A program made the position numbers and the translations under genes. DNA of 41,965 nucleotides from CAZDDI01 sp964504195 (GTDB lineage Bacteria; Chloroflexota; Anaerolineae; B4-G1; SLSP01): positions 1 through 41,965 of the forward strand of contig CAZDDI010000037.1 of NCBI GenBank assembly GCA_964504195.1, written 5' to 3'. The notes beneath the pieces are model-generated. The model saw only the letters and a program-made list of their open reading frames with translations, did no database searches and was not told the origin of the DNA. Each line of letters begins with the position of its first letter. Positions within the stretch are counted from its first letter, which is position 1. Shown piece after piece: positions 23,753 through 31,859 of the stretch.

Positions 23753-25207
23753 TTACGGCTGCGCCCATTGCAACTGTTCTGCATTTTCCAACTGCGCCTG
23801 CACATCCCAACGGCGCGAGCCATCGCTTAGACTGAGCTCGACGGGGGGCCAGGATTGCCGGGCGCTGTCACCCCACCTGCCCCTCCCGCGTTCCATGTAG
23901 ATGAAGGCGCTGGTGTTGGCTGTCCAGAGTGTGGCCCCACTGGCGTTGGGAATGAGCGCCACGGGCGTCCAGGTGTCGTCTGGATTGAGCGTGTATAATC
24001 CGCCCTCTGGATGCGGGCAGGAGACACATCCCCGGTGGATGAAGGCGAGCCGCCCATCGCTAAGTTCTTGCGGGTCATACGGCGTGATGAAGGCTATATC
24101 CTGTCCGCCGAACTTACGCGCAATGAAAAGCGGTTGTTCTACAGCGGGGATCGCCAGATACAGCTCCCCATTCCCTGTCGGTTCGTAGGTGATGGCAACC
24201 CACACACCATCTCGACCCCAGGCCGCTTCCACAGAGCAACCGGCATAGCAGGCGGTGTTGGGGAGTTCCTGCACTTCGCCGGTGGCAGTGTTAATCACGG
24301 CGAACAATGAGCCTTCGTAATCTCGCCTTTCTGCCAGCAGCCAGCCGCCACCGGATGACCAGCCCAGCAGTTTCCAGGTGGATTGACGCTCGTCGCTGTA
24401 GGCTGCCACAAGGCGGTTCTCCCCCGTGGTCAGCTGGCTGATCCATAGCCCTTGCTTTTCGGCGTAGGCCAACTGCGTGCCATCGGGAGAGAGCAAGATG
24501 CCGCTACAGGGGTGGTTTAACCGTGCTGTCGCGTGACTCTGGCAGAAACCCAACGCTATTTGCAGGGTTTGCGGCTGTTCCAAATCGAGCGCGAAAATCG
24601 CTCCGCTGGTAAAATCTGGCTGCGCACTGCCCAGTCCGGGGTCGGCATTGGGGTTTATGCCCCAGGCGATGTAGGCCAGCCAGCGGCCATCGGGCGTGAG
24701 GGCAAACGCGGCGGGCGCCGCGTCGCGCATCAGTCCGGCGGTAGGCAGTGTGACAATCTCACCCGAGGCCATATCCAGGCGGCGCAGTTTTCCCTCAGCG
24801 TTGGCGTATACAATGAAGCGCTCCTGCGGGCCGATGACGTAGCGCAGCACAGTTTCATCATCATCGCTGCGATTGGGAATGATTTGTTCGAGGTTGCTGC
24901 CCCCGGCGGGCCAACGCATCAGATGCCCTGCACGCACAAAGTACAGGTGCGCGGGCAGCGGGGGCCAGCCGGTAGGTGGTACGGGAGCGTAAGGCAGCAC
25001 CAGTCCCGGCGGCAGCGTGGGGGTAGGGGTAGCGGTGGGCGTGGCGGTAGGTGTGGCGGTGGGCGTCGCGGTGGGAATAATCGGTGTGCGGGTGGGCGTC
25101 GCGGTCGGATCGCTGGGCAGCGGCGCATCGCAGGCGCTCAACATCAGGAGCAGTAGCCCTAGCAGTAGGATGGGCCAGTGAAGGGAGCCGGTTTTAGCAT
25201 TTTGCAT
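23753..25207 (-). CDS. Lipoprotein with TPTA linker and beta-propeller repeats
   Basis: A 484-residue exported lipoprotein: hydrophobic signal segment and lipobox LSAC (Cys26), then a low-complexity Thr-Pro-Thr-Ala linker (about 35-65, encoded by a 12-bp-like microsatellite at 25020-25075), then a propeller-like body with repeated turns such as SPDGTQLAYA and TPDGRWLAYI. Homology to TolB/PD40 surface proteins is likely; the ligand is unknown. The start at 25207 gives a clean signal peptide with GAGG upstream; the longer frame to 25294 runs through a TGAGCCTGTCGAA repeat (25228-25240) and is rejected. It is followed by a second propeller lipoprotein after an inverted heptad spacer. Confidence 0.8.
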   Translation of the reverse strand: MQNAKTGSLHWPILLLGLLLLMLSACDAPLPSDPTATPTRTPIIPTATPTATPTATPTATPTPTLPPGLVLPYAPVPPTGWPPLPAHLYFVRAGHLMRWPAGGSNLEQIIPNRSDDDETVLRYVIGPQERFIVYANAEGKLRRLDMASGEIVTLPTAGLMRDAAPAAFALTPDGRWLAYIAWGINPNADPGLGSAQPDFTSGAIFALDLEQPQTLQIALGFCQSHATARLNHPCSGILLSPDGTQLAYAEKQGLWISQLTTGENRLVAAYSDERQSTWKLLGWSSGGGWLLAERRDYEGSLFAVINTATGEVQELPNTACYAGCSVEAAWGRDGVWVAITYEPTGNGELYLAIPAVEQPLFIARKFGGQDIAFITPYDPQELSDGRLAFIHRGCVSCPHPEGGLYTLNPDDTWTPVALIPNASGATLWTANTSAFIYMERGRGRWGDSARQSWPPVELSLSDGSRRWDVQAQLENAEQLQWAQP

Positions 25208-25363
25208 GGTTTTTAGCCCTCGCGACGGTTGAGCCTGTCGAAACCCCCGCTTTTGCGAATTTTCGGATAGCATTCCTGCGTAAATCTGGAACAAAAAAAG
25301 TCAGCGCGTCGCTTTAGTAGCCAAGCTCGCTTTGAGCCGGTGGTGCAACCGGCAATCGCGTAA

Positions 25364-27004
25364 CTACTGAAAATTTTTTACAAAGACCAATGCTTCATCG
25401 CGGGTATGTACATCACCGGCGGCTTGCGCTTCGCGTAGTGAAGCCAATACTTGCCCCAATCGCGGGCCGGGTGCAAAATCTAACGCGAGCAAATCGTGGC
25501 CGGTGAGCAGGGGGGGCGGGTTGATGATTTCTTCCTGGTTGTGGAAGTAGTGCTCCAGCAAGGTACGCGCGATTTCCAGCAGGCGCTCCCAGCGGGAGGC
25601 TTCCAGGCGCGGCCCCCACACAGCAAGTGCGTCGGCCAGTGCGAGCAAGAGCACGCCCACACCCGCATCTCCGGTCGCACGGAAGAAGCGATAGCTGCTC
25701 CGGCGCGAGAGGGGTGTAGTTTGGGCAAGCGTAATCAGGCGCATGTGTTCGCCGATTAGTATTACGACGAAATCACGAGCCTTGTTGGGGAAGTGGAGGT
25801 TACTGAGGCGCGCGTAGACCAGGCGCGCACCGCTCTCAGCGTGCCCGTAAAAGTGGGTGCGCCCATCGTCTGAAACCGTGCGCGTGGAGGGTTTGCCCGT
25901 ATCGTGTAGGAGCGCGCCCCATTTTACTAGTGCCCCGCGCGTCAGCTCGGTGGTGGTGGGGGTGTGGAGGTACTCCAGCAGTGGGGTGACCAGCGGTGTG
26001 AGCCTGCGGCGCGCGGCTTCCCAAGCCCAACTGGGCGCGGCGATGTGGCCCACGCGGAGTTTGGGGTGCGGGCGGCCTTGCAATAGTGCTGTCAGTCCTT
26101 CGAGCGCGGTGAGCGTCGCCAGTGTGTGTTCCCACGCGCTAGTGTAGTGATGGGGCCAGGTTTGCTCCACGTCCGCGAGCGCGGCGGCTTCGGGTAGCAC
26201 ATGGCGCAGCAGCCCCAGGGAATGCGTGAGTGCCAGTGTGGGCGCTGTCGGTTCGAGCGCGATGAGCCGCAGCAGCTCCGCGCGGATGCGCTCCGGGGCG
26301 ACCGCTGTGATCGTAGCGGCGCTGGCGCGGATTAGCTGCGCGGTCTGCGGATCGAGCGTGAAGCCCAGTGTGCCGCAGTTGCGCGGCGCGCGTAGGAGAC
26401 GGGCGGGATCATCTGCGAACGCGCCCGTGTGGGTGACACGCACGCAGCGGGCGGCCAGATCGGCCTGCCCGCCGGTGGGATCGAGCAGCTCTCCATCGAG
26501 CGTAAGCGCCATCGCGTTGATGGTGAAATCGCGGTGGCGCAAGTCCTCTTCGATGGTGGTGCCGCGCAGCGCGGCGAAATCAAGCGTGATAGGTTCGCGG
26601 CGTTTGGGGTCGGTGACGATAGCGCGCCCGGTGTCGCGCTCGGCGTCGAGCTCCATGTATGCGCCGCGTAATGTATTGGCGCACGCACGAGCGAGCCGCC
26701 GTGCATCCCCGGCAGTGGTGAAGTCCCAATCGTGGAGCGGGCGGCCTAGCAGTAGATCACGCACAGCGCCGCCGGCCAGCCAGGTGGGGGCAGCTGCGAG
26801 TAGCGCACCCAACGGCAGGAACGGCCAGGCAGGCAGGAGTAGGTACGGCGGGTGTCCGGCAACCCGGCACAGCTCGAGCTGCTCTTTGGGGCGAGCCTGC
26901 CGCCCGGCGCGCTCGGCTTCTTCCGGGATCTGGCCCACGCCGACAACCCGGTGACTTTCGTCTAGGGTGATCCAGCGTCCCGCGTACACACTCCAATCCG
27001 TCAT
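25364..27004 (-). CDS. cca: CCA-type tRNA nucleotidyltransferase with HD domain and N-terminal DUF5678-like segment
   Basis: Adds or repairs the 3' CCA of tRNA. The 546-residue protein has a class II nucleotidyltransferase head with GGAVRDLLLGRPLHDWDF (metal-binding Asp92 and Asp94), RHRDFTINAMA (156-166), and an APERIRAELLRL element. An HD-type domain follows with LLHDTGKP and GHAESGA. A canonical RAVRFA-type segment reads RAPRNCGTLGF, a small deviation. Residues 1-48 (DWSVYAGRWITLDESHRVVG VGQIPEEA...) look like a DUF5678 module, not a normal part of CCA enzymes. ATG 27004 is set by GGAG 7 nt upstream. It lies 68 nt after efp, so co-transcription is plausible. An A-adding or poly(A) polymerase specialisation cannot be excluded. 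Confidence 0.85.
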   Translation of the reverse strand: MTDWSVYAGRWITLDESHRVVGVGQIPEEAERAGRQARPKEQLELCRVAGHPPYLLLPAWPFLPLGALLAAAPTWLAGGAVRDLLLGRPLHDWDFTTAGDARRLARACANTLRGAYMELDAERDTGRAIVTDPKRREPITLDFAALRGTTIEEDLRHRDFTINAMALTLDGELLDPTGGQADLAARCVRVTHTGAFADDPARLLRAPRNCGTLGFTLDPQTAQLIRASAATITAVAPERIRAELLRLIALEPTAPTLALTHSLGLLRHVLPEAAALADVEQTWPHHYTSAWEHTLATLTALEGLTALLQGRPHPKLRVGHIAAPSWAWEAARRRLTPLVTPLLEYLHTPTTTELTRGALVKWGALLHDTGKPSTRTVSDDGRTHFYGHAESGARLVYARLSNLHFPNKARDFVVILIGEHMRLITLAQTTPLSRRSSYRFFRATGDAGVGVLLLALADALAVWGPRLEASRWERLLEIARTLLEHYFHNQEEIINPPPLLTGHDLLALDFAPGPRLGQVLASLREAQAAGDVHTRDEALVFVKNFQ

Positions 27005-27023
27005 AGGTGGCTCCTGATACAAG

Positions 27024-27051
27024 ATGTGGCGCACCCCCGGGCGCGCCACAT
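27024..27051 (-). terminator. Hairpin between efp and cca (possible attenuator)
   Basis: A 9-bp stem 27024-27032/27043-27051 (ATGTGGCGC) with a GC-rich loop. The minus-strand sequence after it (CTTGTATC) has no real T run, so read-through into cca is likely. Confidence 0.35.
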
Positions 27052-27072
27052 GTCTGGTGAAAGGTGCGTAGA

Positions 27073-27630
27073 TTAGACGCGGGTCACATACGACCCGGAG
27101 CGCGTGTCCACGCGGATTTTATCCCCGACATTCACGAAGAGCGGCACTTGCACCTGCAGGCCGGTCTCACAGGTGACGATTTTGTTGGCGCCGGTGGCCG
27201 TATCGCCAGCCACGCCAACCTCAGATTCTACCACTTCTAGCTCGACCGCTGAGGGCATTTCGAGATCAATAGGATCATTTTCTAGCAAGGCGGCGGTGAT
27301 TTCCATGCCTTCCTTGAGGTAGCCGGCTTGATCGCCTACCAGCTCGGCTGAGGCGCGTATCTGGTCGTAAGTCTGTGTATCCATGAAATAGAAGAATTCC
27401 CCGTCGCCGTACAGAAATTGTACCGTGCGGCGCTCCACGGGCGCCTCTTCAATCCGTTCGCCGGAGAGAAAGTTGCGCGGGACAGTAGAGCCGGTGCGTA
27501 AGTTACGAATTTTGGTGCGGATGATGGCGTTACCACGCCCTGGTTTATAGTGTTGATATTCCAATACCTGGTAGATGTCGCCGTCAAGAATAAAAGTGGT
27601 CCCTTTGCGCAGTTCATTCGCGTCAAGCAT
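27073..27630 (-). CDS. efp: Translation elongation factor P
   Basis: Relieves ribosome stalling at polyproline by binding between the P and E sites. The 185-residue protein spans the three beta-barrel domains of EF-P, with the C-terminal signature VPLFVNVGDKIRVDTRSGSY. The tip loop reads YKPGRGNAI, placing Arg32 where E. coli has its modified Lys34. ATG 27630 has GAGGAGG 6 nt upstream; a frame start at 27645 adds five residues and is unlikely. A strong promoter lies at 27672-27699. The gene heads the long minus-strand run and is followed by cca. No EarP, EpmA or YmfI-type modifier is in the window. Confidence 0.95.
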   Translation of the reverse strand: MLDANELRKGTTFILDGDIYQVLEYQHYKPGRGNAIIRTKIRNLRTGSTVPRNFLSGERIEEAPVERRTVQFLYGDGEFFYFMDTQTYDQIRASAELVGDQAGYLKEGMEITAALLENDPIDLEMPSAVELEVVESEVGVAGDTATGANKIVTCETGLQVQVPLFVNVGDKIRVDTRSGSYVTRV

Positions 27631-27671
27631 GTTGAGCCTCCTCAAGAAAATCCGGATTCTATACAGGTTGA

Positions 27672-27699
27672 ATTATATGCTGGGTGGGGGTTTCGTCAA
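27672..27699 (-). promoter_or_regulatory. Sigma70-type promoter of efp
   Basis: -35 TTGACG (27699-27694), 16-bp spacer, perfect -10 TATAAT (27677-27672), about 42 nt from the efp ATG. Divergent from the LysM promoter at 27821. Confidence 0.8.
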
Positions 27700-27820
27700 G
27701 GTTAGTTGTTACCAGGGCTGTCGCATTGAGAAAACTTATCCCCTCACGCTGCCTATGGCGTTGCTACAGCGGCATTTTTGCAATAACTGGTCAAATGCCA
27801 TACCCTACCTCGACGCCTGA

Positions 27821-27851
27821 TTGTGACTTTTTTCAAATTCTAGTGTATAAT
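27821..27851 (+). promoter_or_regulatory. Sigma70-type promoter of the LysM lipoprotein
   Basis: Perfect -10 TATAAT (27846-27851) with a loose -35 TTGTGA (27821-27826) at 19 bp. It is 35 nt before the ATG. Confidence 0.6.
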
Positions 27852-27886
27852 TCTAACAAATAGTTGCGCTTGAAAGGAGTGACCCG

Positions 27887-28561
27887 ATGAATCGCAAACC
27901 CGTTGTTGTGTTGTTGGTAGTGTTGTTGGTGTTCGCGTTGGTGTTGAGCGGTTGCAAGAAGTCCGCGACTGGCGATGTGCCGGATTTGCCGCCGGTGGAT
28001 CAAGAGGCGATGGCGCAGGAAGCTGGGGCGAATACGACCCCTGTGCCTACTGTTGAAGTGCCAGTTGTGACCGACCCGCCCGTTGTCACGGTGGAACCGA
28101 CGGAAGAGATTATCCCGACCGTGACGGAGGAGGCTACTTCTATTCCCCCGATTGAGGCGACGCCTGTACCTGTGGAGACGGTAGTGGTAGTTACTATGAC
28201 GCCTGAGACCACCTCGGCTTCTGGCATTCATGTGGTGCAACCTGGTGAGAATCTGTTCCGCATTGCTTTGCGTTACGGTACTACTGTTGAAGCGCTTTCC
28301 CAGCTTAACAGCATCACCAATCCGGCTTTGATTCGGGTGGGGCAGCAGCTGCGCGTTTCCGGCAGCGGCGGGACACCGCCTACTACTCCCCAGCCTCCCG
28401 TGCAGCCCGGCACGACCTACACTGTGCAGCCCGGCGACAACCTGTTCCGTATCGCCTTGCGCTACAACATGAGTCACATTTACCTGGCGCAGTATAACGG
28501 TATTAGTAGCCCTTATTGGGTCTACGCGGGGCAGACGCTTCGGATTCCTGCGATCCCGTAG
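27887..28561 (+). CDS. LysM-domain lipoprotein
   Basis: A 224-residue exported lipoprotein probably bound to peptidoglycan or other GlcNAc polymers. The signal peptide ends in the lipobox VLSGC (Cys23). A Pro/Thr/Val-rich linker spans about 35-110, followed by two LysM domains: HVVQPGENLFRIALRYG (from about 114) and TYTVQPGDNLFRIALRYN (from about 175), each with the usual NxxxxPxxxxxGQxLRxP ending. AAAGGAGTGA precedes ATG 27887. No catalytic domain is attached. Its TAG stop overlaps the GTG start of the rRNA methyltransferase gene by one base, so the two are co-transcribed. Confidence 0.9.
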   Translation: MNRKPVVVLLVVLLVFALVLSGCKKSATGDVPDLPPVDQEAMAQEAGANTTPVPTVEVPVVTDPPVVTVEPTEEIIPTVTEEATSIPPIEATPVPVETVVVVTMTPETTSASGIHVVQPGENLFRIALRYGTTVEALSQLNSITNPALIRVGQQLRVSGSGGTPPTTPQPPVQPGTTYTVQPGDNLFRIALRYNMSHIYLAQYNGISSPYWVYAGQTLRIPAIP

Positions 28562-29340
28562 TGCCACAGATAACAAGTTGTCATAACGAAAAAATCCGGC
28601 GGGTGCAGGCGCTTATGCGCAGCGCCCGCCGTCGTTATACCGAGCGTGCGTTGGTCATCGAAGGCTTGCGTCTGGTGCGTGAGGCTCTGGCGGTGGACTG
28701 GGTCTTTTATACCGAAGATTTCGCCGCAGGCGCGGAGGCGCAGGTGTTGCTGGCGACGCTGGAAGCGCGCGATGCCCGGCTGTGGAGCGTGTCGCCAGAG
28801 GTGTTACGAGCGATTTCGGATACTGAGACGCCGCAAGGGATTGTCGCGCTGGTGCCGATTCCTGAACTGGGGCCAGCTGCTGCGCCTACCCTGCGATTAG
28901 CGCTCGATGGGGTGCGCGATCCAGGCAATCTAGGTACGATTTTGCGTGCGGCTTGGGCTGCTGGGGTGGAGTGGGTCCTGTTGCCGCCGGGTGTCGTGGA
29001 TCCCACCAATCCCAAGGTGTTGCGTGCCGGGATGGGCGCGCACTTTCACGTTCCCGTGCAACGCTGTGCTGCGGACGAATTGCCCGCGCTTACGGTAGGT
29101 ACGGCAGTGTGGCTTGCTGATGTTGACGGCGCGATGCCCTATGATGCGGTGGACTGGCGCGCTCCAATCACGCTTGTAGTGGGCGGCGAGGCGACAGGCG
29201 CAGGGCCGGATGTCCGCGCATTGGTCGGAGAACGCCGTGTGTTCATCCCTATGGCGCGTGGCGTGGAATCTCTCAATGCCGCGATGGCAGCCACCGTGTT
29301 ATTGTTCGAGATTGCGCGTCAGCGACGTATGCCTATGTAA
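28561..29340 (+). CDS. SpoU-family 23S rRNA (2'-O-ribose) methyltransferase
   Basis: A SPOUT-class methyltransferase that methylates a ribose in rRNA using S-adenosylmethionine. The 259-residue protein has an N-terminal SpoU substrate-binding domain (about 10-100, IEGLRLVREAL and PQGIVALV) and the three knot motifs: DPGNLGTILR (120-129), GGEATGAG (208-215) and IPMARGVESLNAAMAA (229-244), the last containing the conserved Ser/Asn. It is RlmB/TsnR-like; the exact nucleotide cannot be told. The GTG at 28561 is preferred because it follows the LysM stop directly and matches the family start; the frame open from 28516 would overlap the LysM gene by 46 nt. Confidence 0.88.
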   Translation: MPQITSCHNEKIRRVQALMRSARRRYTERALVIEGLRLVREALAVDWVFYTEDFAAGAEAQVLLATLEARDARLWSVSPEVLRAISDTETPQGIVALVPIPELGPAAAPTLRLALDGVRDPGNLGTILRAAWAAGVEWVLLPPGVVDPTNPKVLRAGMGAHFHVPVQRCAADELPALTVGTAVWLADVDGAMPYDAVDWRAPITLVVGGEATGAGPDVRALVGERRVFIPMARGVESLNAAMAATVLLFEIARQRRMPM

Positions 29341-29380
29341 GAAGATTGAAAATATAGATATATTGTATTTTGTATTTGTG

Positions 29381-29409
29381 TTGACAATCTTGATAATATT
29401 TGATATAGT
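29381..29409 (+). promoter_or_regulatory. Strong sigma70-type promoter of the second protease
   Basis: Perfect -35 TTGACA (29381-29386), 17-bp spacer, -10 TATAGT (29404-29409). It would start a leader of about 165 nt. Confidence 0.8.
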
Positions 29410-29416
29410 TTAAGTA

Positions 29417-29580
29417 GTAGGTTGTGGTTTGGCCTGCGCTTGTGCAGGTTGGGAATCCCCTCGCGGTGCCTGAGCACTTTCTCCTCGAAAGGAGGCGCCT
29501 ATGAAGCATATTTGAAATGTTGTTTCCCTATATTGTTTTTTGGAAAATTCTTGTTATATAGTAGAGGAGGTTATGTTTCA
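29417..29580 (+). promoter_or_regulatory. Structured 5' leader of the second protease gene
   Basis: The leader contains a hairpin CCTGC/GCAGG (29433-29448) and a second hairpin CTCCT-CGAA-AGGAG (29481-29494). The second sequesters an SD-like GGAGG that is followed by ATG AAG CAT ATT TGA (29501-29515), a 4-codon mini-ORF. The real SD GAGGAGG lies at about 29563-29570. No known riboswitch class was matched by eye. Confidence 0.35.
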
Positions 29581-31677
29581 ATGAAGCGTTTTGCACAACT
29601 TTTGACCATTGCGTTGCTGTTGGTTACGCTGGTTATCCCCATGTCATCACGTCCCTCTTTAGCAACTTCGACGTATGCGCCCTCTCATCAGCGGGTATTG
29701 ATTGAGTTCCAACCTGGACGGCGAGTAGCCGCTCGCAATATGCTGGCCCAGTCTGGCGGCGAAATCCACTACGAGTTCGATAATATCAATACTATCGCTG
29801 TTACGCTGCCCTCCGCGGCGCTTGAAGGTATTCGTCGCAATCCCAATGTAGTGCTGGTAGAAGAAGACGTGCTGCGTTCCCCGATGGGCCAGGATATCCC
29901 TTGGGGAATTGACGCGGTGCAGGCACGCGATGTTTGGGACGCTGACCGCAATGGTCTTGTGGATGCCGGAGCACCGACGGGCGCGGGTATCACCGTGTGT
30001 GTTATTGACTCCGGTCTCTACACCGGGCACGAGGATTTCGCTGGCGTGAATGTCATCGGCGGACATCCGATCGGCTGGAATAGCGATACTTGTGGGCATG
30101 GTACGCACGTTGCGGGCAGCATTGCGGCAGCCAACAACAATGTGGGTGTGGTGGGCGTTAGCCCTGGCGCGGTTTCCTTCTACATCGTTAAGGTATTCGA
30201 TGGCGCGAGCTGCGGCTGGTCATACAGCTCTGATTTGGTGAATGCGGTCAATCAATGTGCTTCGGCGGGGGCCAATATCATCAGCATGAGTCTGGGGGGC
30301 GGCGGCAAGTCAAAGACCGAGGAGCGCGCTTTCCAGACCCTTTACAACCAGGGTATTCTCTCTATTGCGGCAGCTGGCAATGATGGTACGACAGCGCTGA
30401 GCTATCCGGCTTCTTATGCTTCTGTGGTTTCGGTGGCGGCCATTGATTCCAATTACGTTGTCGCTGATTTCTCGCAGAAGAACTCCGCCGTGGAAGTAGC
30501 TGCGCCGGGTGTGGCCGTGCTGAGTACTGTGCCGTGGGATGCGACGACTGAAGTGGTGCTGGATGGGGTGACGTATGCCGCCAACCACGTCGAGAATGCG
30601 GCTTACGGTGCGGCAAATGGCGCATTGGTCTATGGTGGTTTGTGCGATAGTACGGGTAGTTGGAGCGGTAAAGTGGTCATCTGCGAGCGTGGGAGCATCA
30701 GCTTCTTCGATAAGGTGCGCAATGTCCAGAACAGCGGCGGTGTGGCGGCTATCATTTACAACAACGAGCCGGGCGACCTCTCTGCCACCCTGGGCGACGG
30801 CAACGCATCCACAATTCCTGCGATAGGGTTGAGCCAGGCTGCTGGGCAGTATCTGGTCGCTAATAAACTCAATCTTCCGGCGCAAGTGACCAGCACGATT
30901 ATCCAGCCCGGCAACGGTTATGAGGCCTGGAACGGCACTTCGATGGCCACGCCGCACGTTTCCGGTGTGGCCGCGCTGGTCTGGAGCGCCAATCCTTCGT
31001 GGACGAACGTGCAAATTCGTCAGGCTCTCACTAGCACTGCGCTGGATCTTGGTGCGGTTGGGCGCGACAACTCCTACGGCTACGGGCTGGTACAAGCCTA
31101 TGATGCGCTGGTCAGCCTTGGCTGGAGCGGCGGTGGTGGTGGCGGCGAGAATACCCCGCCGGTGGCCTCGTTCGCTTTCACCTGTACCGACCTCGCGTGT
31201 GCCTTCAATGCCAGCGCCAGCTACGATCTTGATGGCTCGCTGGTCAGCTATGCCTGGAACTTCGGTGACGGGACGACGGGTTCTGGTGTGACCGCCAACC
31301 GCACGTATGCGGCGGCGGGCAGTTTCAACGTGACCCTGACCGTTACTGATAACGAGGGCGCGACCGGCAACGCCAGCCAGACCGTGGCCGTGACAAGCGG
31401 TGGCGGTGGCGGTGACGAGGATATCACGCCTCCGGTGATCTCCAATGTGACTTCGGTCAAGTCTGGTAACATCAATTACATCATTTCCTGGACGACCAAT
31501 GAACCGGCAACGACAGAGGTCATTATGGGGGGCACAACCTATGTTGATAACACCCTCACGACTTCACACTCGATGACCTTCCGGGGTAAGAAGGGAACCA
31601 CGTATACCTATTACGTTCAATCCACGGATGCCTCCGGAAATACCGCGATTGCAGGGCCGTTCACACATAACAACTAG
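29581..31677 (+). CDS. Secreted subtilisin-like serine protease with PKD and Fn3-like tail
   Basis: A 698-residue exported S8 protease. It has a signal peptide (1-29), an I9-like propeptide (about 35-97), and a catalytic domain with Asp143 (VIDSG), His173 (CGHGTHVAG), oxyanion Asn267 (AAGNDG) and Ser454 (NGTSMATPHVSG). A PA-type insertion occupies about 320-435. After a Gly-rich linker comes a PKD domain (about 525-606, with AWNFGDGTTGSG), another Gly linker, and a C-terminal Fn3-like/chitinase-A-like module (618-698). Start ATG 29581 has GAGGAGG 10-11 nt upstream; the earlier in-frame start lies in the leader. Distinct from the giant protease at 1692, though both have PA insertions. Terminator at 31698. 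Confidence 0.94.
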   Translation: MKRFAQLLTIALLLVTLVIPMSSRPSLATSTYAPSHQRVLIEFQPGRRVAARNMLAQSGGEIHYEFDNINTIAVTLPSAALEGIRRNPNVVLVEEDVLRSPMGQDIPWGIDAVQARDVWDADRNGLVDAGAPTGAGITVCVIDSGLYTGHEDFAGVNVIGGHPIGWNSDTCGHGTHVAGSIAAANNNVGVVGVSPGAVSFYIVKVFDGASCGWSYSSDLVNAVNQCASAGANIISMSLGGGGKSKTEERAFQTLYNQGILSIAAAGNDGTTALSYPASYASVVSVAAIDSNYVVADFSQKNSAVEVAAPGVAVLSTVPWDATTEVVLDGVTYAANHVENAAYGAANGALVYGGLCDSTGSWSGKVVICERGSISFFDKVRNVQNSGGVAAIIYNNEPGDLSATLGDGNASTIPAIGLSQAAGQYLVANKLNLPAQVTSTIIQPGNGYEAWNGTSMATPHVSGVAALVWSANPSWTNVQIRQALTSTALDLGAVGRDNSYGYGLVQAYDALVSLGWSGGGGGGENTPPVASFAFTCTDLACAFNASASYDLDGSLVSYAWNFGDGTTGSGVTANRTYAAAGSFNVTLTVTDNEGATGNASQTVAVTSGGGGGDEDITPPVISNVTSVKSGNINYIISWTTNEPATTEVIMGGTTYVDNTLTTSHSMTFRGKKGTTYTYYVQSTDASGNTAIAGPFTHNN

Positions 31678-31697
31678 GGCCTTTTAGGATGTATCGT

Positions 31698-31730
31698 AAC
31701 CGGCCCGGTCTTGCACCGGGCCGGTTTGTT
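31698..31730 (+). terminator. Terminator of the second protease gene
   Basis: A perfect 12-bp stem 31698-31709/31715-31726 (AACCGGCCCGGT) with a 5-nt loop and a weak T-rich tail (TTTGTTG). Confidence 0.75.
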
Positions 31731-31753
31731 GTGTGGGGTGAGGTGTTTTCTGC

Positions 31754-31782
31754 TTGACCTTCCGCGCAATCGCATATATCAT
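31754..31782 (+). promoter_or_regulatory. Sigma70-type promoter of the LysM-PA14 gene
   Basis: -35 TTGACC (31754-31759), 17-bp spacer, -10 TATCAT (31777-31782), about 77 nt before the ATG. Confidence 0.7.
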
Positions 31783-31859
31783 AAGAGCAGGTTTGCTTGT
31801 GGTTCTGAAGAATTCGTCCTTGTCTGATGTAGTGTGCAGATTTTCCAGGAGGTGCGCTG

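Noticed and set aside
27073..27630. EF-P rhamnosylation linked to gmd/rmd
   Set aside because: EarP uses dTDP-L-rhamnose, whereas Gmd/Rmd make GDP-D-rhamnose; proximity is not evidence of a link.
27833..28576. 247-residue minus-strand ORF opposite the LysM lipoprotein
   Set aside because: The plus strand has promoter, SD, lipobox and two LysM domains; the minus frame has no such support.
29417..29515. Known riboswitch (cyclic-di-GMP, cobalamin, TPP, ZTP, fluoride) in the protease leader
   Set aside because: None of the conserved core sequences I know could be matched; only simple hairpins are visible.
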